Below the pieces are notes generated by a model that was not told the origin of the DNA, searched no databases, and saw only the letters and a list, made by a program, of their open reading frames with translations. Shown here in pieces: positions 60,365 to 64,000 of a stretch of DNA of 64,000 nt. Origin of the DNA: Flavonifractor sp052065355 (GTDB lineage: Bacteria > Bacillota > Clostridia > Oscillospirales > Oscillospiraceae). Position 1 is the stretch's first letter. Each line of letters begins with the position of its first letter. Made by a program: the position numbers and the translations under genes. The stretch covers positions 124,001-188,000 of the forward strand of contig NZ_JBQHUF010000004.1 in NCBI RefSeq assembly GCF_052065355.1. Reading direction: 5' to 3'.

Positions 60365-60916
60365 ATGGAAATGGAACAGGTGATCGTCGCCTTTGAAAGC
60401 ACCAAAAGCGCCCTCCGGGTCAAGGAGATCCTGGAGTCCGGCGGCACCGCCTCCTGCATCCTGTGTTCCTCCGCCGGCCAGGTGCGCCGCACCGTCCACA
60501 AGCTCCATATCACCGCCGTGGTGTGCGGCTTCAAGCTGCCCGACCAGCCGGCGGAGGTGCTCTTCGGCGACCTGCCGCCCTCCTGCGCCATGCTGGTGCT
60601 GGCCCCTCAGAACCTGCTGGACCTGCTGCAGGAGGAGGACATCTTCCGACTGGCCGCCCCGGTGTCCCGGGGGGACCTGACGGCGTCGGTACGGATGCTG
60701 CTGCAGATGGGCCGGCGGCTGGAGCGCATCCTGCGGCCCCGCCGCTCGGAGGAGGAGCAGGCGGTCATCCAGCAGGCCAAGGCGGTGCTCATGGACCGCA
60801 ACGGCATGACGGAGGAGGAGGCCCACCGGTTTTTGCAGAAAACCAGCATGGATCACGGCAGCAAGCTGATCCAGACCGCTCAGATGGTTTTGGACAGCGC
60901 GGATTGGGAATCATAG
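60365..60916 (+). CDS. ANTAR-domain RNA-binding antiterminator
   Basis: 183 aa. The N-terminal part is a receiver-like fold without a clear phosphorylation Asp (IVAFESTKSALRVKEILESGG). The C-terminal ANTAR domain has RRSEEEQAVIQQAKAVLMDRNGMTEEEAHRFLQKTSMDH. ANTAR proteins bind paired hexaloop stem-loops in leader RNAs and stop terminators from forming. Its place between glnA and gltB, both preceded by terminators, makes these its likely targets, as described for clostridial glnA-linked antiterminators. Confidence 0.88.
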   Translation: MEMEQVIVAFESTKSALRVKEILESGGTASCILCSSAGQVRRTVHKLHITAVVCGFKLPDQPAEVLFGDLPPSCAMLVLAPQNLLDLLQEEDIFRLAAPVSRGDLTASVRMLLQMGRRLERILRPRRSEEEQAVIQQAKAVLMDRNGMTEEEAHRFLQKTSMDHGSKLIQTAQMVLDSADWES

Positions 60917-60919
60917 AGA

Positions 60920-60973
60920 GAGACAACGCGGTCTCACGGCGGCAGTCCGGAGGCAGGGACTGCCGCCTTTTTT
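60920..60973 (+). promoter_or_regulatory. Terminator before gltB with an ANTAR-type stem-loop
   Basis: GAGAC-AACGCG-GTCTC (60920-60935) is a perfect 5-bp stem with a six-base loop carrying A1 and G4. Three bases later, GGCGGCAGTCC (60938-60948) pairs with GGACTGCCGCC (60957-60967) and is followed by TTTTTT. This is the arrangement of an ANTAR-controlled terminator, although a clear second hexaloop was not found. Confidence 0.65.
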
Positions 60974-61001
60974 CTTTCATCACCAGGAAGGGGGAACAAA
61001 C

Positions 61002-64000
61002 ATGAAGACAGAACGCGGCCTGTACCGGCCCTGCTTTGAGCATGACGCCTGCGGCATCGGCGCGGTGGTGGATATCCACGGCAGGCCCAGCCACCGGACG
61101 GTGGACGACGCGCTGAAGATCGTGGAGAAGCTGGAGCACCGGGCGGGCAAGGACGCCAAGGGCGAGACCGGCGACGGTGTGGGCATCCTGGTGCAGATCT
61201 CCCACGGCTTCTTTGCCCGGGCGGCAGGCCTTTCCCTGCCCGGTCCCCGGGACTACGGGGTGGGCATGTTCTTCCTTCCCCAGGAGCCGCTGAAGCGCCG
61301 CCAGGCCAAAAAGCTCTTTGAACTGATCGTGGAGAAGGAGGGCATGGCCTTCCTGGGCTGGCGGGAGGTTCCCATCAAGCCGGAGATCCTGGGTCAGCGG
61401 GCCAGGGAGAAGATGCCCGCCATCTGGCAGGGCTTCGTCCGCCGTCCGGATGGGGTGGCTCAGGGCCTGGACTTTGACCGGAAGCTGTACGTGGCCCGGC
61501 GTGTGTTTGAGCAGTCCTGCGGCGGGGACACCTATGTGGTCTCTCTGTCCAGCCGCACCGTGGTCTACAAGGGCATGTTCCTGGTGAACCAGCTGCGGGC
61601 CTTCTACCCCGATCTGGACGATCCGGACTACCAGTCCGCCCTGGCTCTGGTCCACTCCCGGTTCTCCACCAACACCAACCCGGCCTGGGAGCGGGCGCAC
61701 CCCTACCGCCTGCTGGCTCACAACGGCGAGATCAACACCATCCGGGGCAATGCCGACCGGATGCTGGCCCGGGAGGAGACCATGCACTCCCAGGTGCTGG
61801 GGGACGAGATGGACAAGGTGCTGCCGGTGGTCAACGCCGCCGGCTCCGACTCCGCCATGCTGGACAACACCCTGGAATTCCTGATGATGGCGGGGATGGA
61901 CCTGCCTCTGGCGGTGATGGCCTGCATCCCGGAGCCCTGGCGGGGGGACGAGTCCGTCTCCCGGTCCCGGCGGGACCTGTATCAGTATTACGCCACCCTG
62001 ATGGAGCCCTGGGACGGCCCGGCGGCGGTGCTCTTCACCGACGGCGACATGGTGGGGGCAGTGCTGGACCGCAACGGCCTGCGCCCGGCCCGGTACTATG
62101 TCACGTCGGATGACCGGCTGATTTTGGCCTCCGAGGTGGGTGTGCTGGACATCCCGCCGGAGGATATTCTCCGCAAGGACCGGCTGCGCCCCGGCCGGAT
62201 GCTGTTGGTGGACCTGAAGAAAGGCCGCATCGTGGAGGACGGGGAGCTGAAGGAGTCCTACGCCGCCCGGCAGCCCTACGGCGAGTGGTTGGACCAGAAC
62301 CTGCTCCGCCTGGCCGACCTGCCCATCCCCAACAAGCGGGTGGAGCGCCGCAGCCGGGAGGAGCTCCACCGGCTGCAAAAGGCCTTCGGCTACCGGTATG
62401 AGGACGTCCATGACACTATCCTGCCCATGGCCCGCACCGGTGCGGAGGCCACTGCCGCCATGGGCACCGATATTCCCCTGGCGGTGCTGGACGATGTGGA
62501 CCGGCCCCTGTTCCACTACTTCCACCAGCTGTTCGCCCAGGTGACCAACCCGCCCATGGACGCCATCCGGGAGGAGATCGTCACCGACACCACAGTGTAT
62601 GTGGGCGACGACGGCAACCTGCTGGAGGAGGGGCCGGAAAACTGCCGGGTCCTCCAGATCCACAACCCCATCCTCACCTCCACCGACCTGATGAAGATCC
62701 GGGCCATGGACCAGCCCGGCTTCCACGTGGCCACCGTGTCCCTGCTGTACTATGAGAACACCTCTCTGGAACGGGCGGTGGAAAAGCTGGCGGTGGCGGT
62801 GGACAAGGCCTGGCGGGCGGGCGCCAACGTGATCATCCTCTCCGACCGTGGAGTGGACGAAAACCATGTGGCTATTCCCTCTCTGCTGGCGGTGTCCGCC
62901 ATGGAGCAGCATCTCATCCGCACCAAGAAGCGGACGGCGGTGTCCATCATCCTGGAGTCCGCCGAGCCCCGGGACGTCCACCACTTCGCCGCCCTGCTGG
63001 GCTACGGCGCCCGGGCGGTGAACCCCTACCTGGCGGAGGAAACCATCGTGGAGCTCATTGAGGAGGGCCTGCTGGACAAGGACTTCCACACGGCGGTGAA
63101 GGATTACACCGAGGCCGTCCTCCACGGCATCGTGAAGATCGCCGCCAAGATGGGCATTTCCACCCTCCAGTCCTACCAGTCCGCCCAGATCTTTGAGGCG
63201 GTGGGCATCCGGCAGGACGTCATCGACCGCTACTTTACCAACACCGTCTCCCGGGTGGGCGGCATCGGCCTGGAGGAGATGGGCGCGGCGGTGGAGCGCA
63301 ACCACGCCAAGGCCTTTGACCCCCTGGGCCTGGAGGTGGACCTGGAGCTGGACAGCCTGGGCGCCCACAAGGCCCGCTCGGGCGGCGAGGACCATCTGTA
63401 TGATCCCCAGACCATCCACCTGCTCCAGCTGGCCGCCCGTCGGGGTGACTATGAGCTGTTCAAGCAGTACACCGCCCGGGTGGACGACGAGCGCCGTCCC
63501 CACACCCTCCGGGGCCTGCTGGACATGAAGTACGCAGACACTCCCATCCCCCTGGATGAGGTGGAGAGCGTGGACTCCATCGTCAAGCGGTTCAAGACCG
63601 GAGCCATGAGCTACGGCTCTATCTCGCAGGAGGCCCACGAGTGTCTGGCCCGGGCCATGAACCTGCTGGGCGGCAAGTCCAACTCCGGCGAGGGCGGCGA
63701 GGAGCCCGACCGGCTGAACGATCCCGCACGGAACTCCGCCATCAAGCAGGTGGCCTCTGGCCGCTTCGGCGTGACCAGCGAATATCTGGTCAGCGCCAAG
63801 GAGATTCAGATCAAGCTGGCCCAGGGCGCCAAGCCCGGCGAGGGCGGCCACCTGCCGGCAGGTAAGGTGTATCCCTGGATCGCCAAGTGCCGCCACGCCA
63901 CCCCCGGCGTCAGCCTCATTTCTCCTCCGCCCCACCATGATATCTACTCCATCGAGGACCTGGCTCAGCTGATCTACGACCTGAAGTGCGCCAACCGGAA
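61002..64000 (+). CDS. gltB: Glutamate synthase large subunit, partial
   Basis: At least 999 of about 1500 residues; the right edge cuts the gene. The class II amidotransferase nucleophile is Cys17 in HDACGIGAV, exposed after removal of a propeptide. LVHSRFSTNTNPAWERAHPYRLLAHNGEINT, RNGLRPARYY and the central domain (NPYLAEETIVELI) follow. The FMN/synthase domain begins with KTGAMSYGSISQEAHE, GGKSNSGEGGE and SGRFGVTSEYL. It converts glutamine and 2-oxoglutarate into two glutamates. Start ATG 61002, GGAAGGGGG upstream. Confidence 0.97.
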   Translation, partial: MKTERGLYRPCFEHDACGIGAVVDIHGRPSHRTVDDALKIVEKLEHRAGKDAKGETGDGVGILVQISHGFFARAAGLSLPGPRDYGVGMFFLPQEPLKRRQAKKLFELIVEKEGMAFLGWREVPIKPEILGQRAREKMPAIWQGFVRRPDGVAQGLDFDRKLYVARRVFEQSCGGDTYVVSLSSRTVVYKGMFLVNQLRAFYPDLDDPDYQSALALVHSRFSTNTNPAWERAHPYRLLAHNGEINTIRGNADRMLAREETMHSQVLGDEMDKVLPVVNAAGSDSAMLDNTLEFLMMAGMDLPLAVMACIPEPWRGDESVSRSRRDLYQYYATLMEPWDGPAAVLFTDGDMVGAVLDRNGLRPARYYVTSDDRLILASEVGVLDIPPEDILRKDRLRPGRMLLVDLKKGRIVEDGELKESYAARQPYGEWLDQNLLRLADLPIPNKRVERRSREELHRLQKAFGYRYEDVHDTILPMARTGAEATAAMGTDIPLAVLDDVDRPLFHYFHQLFAQVTNPPMDAIREEIVTDTTVYVGDDGNLLEEGPENCRVLQIHNPILTSTDLMKIRAMDQPGFHVATVSLLYYENTSLERAVEKLAVAVDKAWRAGANVIILSDRGVDENHVAIPSLLAVSAMEQHLIRTKKRTAVSIILESAEPRDVHHFAALLGYGARAVNPYLAEETIVELIEEGLLDKDFHTAVKDYTEAVLHGIVKIAAKMGISTLQSYQSAQIFEAVGIRQDVIDRYFTNTVSRVGGIGLEEMGAAVERNHAKAFDPLGLEVDLELDSLGAHKARSGGEDHLYDPQTIHLLQLAARRGDYELFKQYTARVDDERRPHTLRGLLDMKYADTPIPLDEVESVDSIVKRFKTGAMSYGSISQEAHECLARAMNLLGGKSNSGEGGEEPDRLNDPARNSAIKQVASGRFGVTSEYLVSAKEIQIKLAQGAKPGEGGHLPAGKVYPWIAKCRHATPGVSLISPPPHHDIYSIEDLAQLIYDLKCANR

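Noticed and set aside
60789..63938. A 1049-codon minus-strand open frame opposite gltB
   Set aside because: Low-complexity Gly/His/Val-rich translation and complete overlap with the glutamate synthase gene show it to be a shadow.

Overview
The window looks like a chromosome segment of a GC-rich, anaerobic, gut-type member of the Clostridia, most likely Oscillospiraceae (Flavonifractor/Lawsonibacter/Intestinimonas-like). This is inference from protein character, Firmicutes-style AGGAGG ribosome sites, many U-tailed terminators, a BKACE/CoA-transferase operon, a sigma-54 activator, a TAXI-TRAP transporter and the glnA-ANTAR-gltB arrangement. No 16S gene is present, so the genus is not proven.

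Layout. 1-2.8 kb: a secreted 5'-nucleotidase (cut by the window edge), prfB, a 35-codon small ORF, and a tRNA-Leu/initiator tRNA-Met pair with its own promoter and terminator. 3.1-10.3 kb: a MalT-like LuxR regulator whose best start is followed by an amber codon, a DUF2442 protein, and a 1238-residue SLH-anchored surface protein with an aerolysin-like central region. 10.3-15.7 kb: a prophage remnant carrying two serine recombinases, small recombinase-module genes, a chimera of a VRR-NUC nuclease with the LysM tail of an endolysin, a truncated primase and a frameshifted early gene. It abuts a thiolase gene that keeps only its N-terminal third.

15.7-23.6 kb: a BKACE (beta-keto acid cleavage) operon with GntP permease, BKACE, carnitine-dehydrogenase-like 3-hydroxyacid dehydrogenase, MFS carrier, CoA-transferase A and B, and broken thiolase. 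Upstream lie a near-consensus sigma-54 promoter, three GATGC-N6-GCATC sites and a PAS/AAA+/Fis-type activator. 23.8-29 kb: a five-gene, translationally coupled flavin/iron-sulfur amine or imino-acid dehydrogenase operon with a leader terminator, plus two paralogous Crp/Fnr regulators. 29-38.4 kb: a LysR regulator diverging from a cysteine desulfidase-type lyase, then a catabolic operon (DHDPS-family aldolase, CoA-disulfide-reductase-like flavoprotein, PPC protein, TAXI-TRAP receptor and permease, aspartate-dehydrogenase-like enzyme). 38.6-44.4 kb: PucR regulator, NCS1 permease, DUF917 protein and HyuA-type hydantoinase/oxoprolinase.

44.5-55.3 kb: an alpha-galactoside locus with amylosucrase-type GH13, DUF624 protein, MsmK-type ATPase, AraC regulators, sugar-binding lipoprotein, two permeases and a GH36 alpha-galactosidase. 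The products fit import of raffinose-type sugars, removal of galactose, then attack on the sucrose core. 56.2-58.8 kb: a signal-less ParB-like/BMP fusion protein followed by a metallophosphoesterase. 58.9-64 kb: nitrogen assimilation, with glnA, an ANTAR antiterminator and gltB (cut by the edge). Terminators stand before both glnA and gltB and may be the antiterminator's targets.
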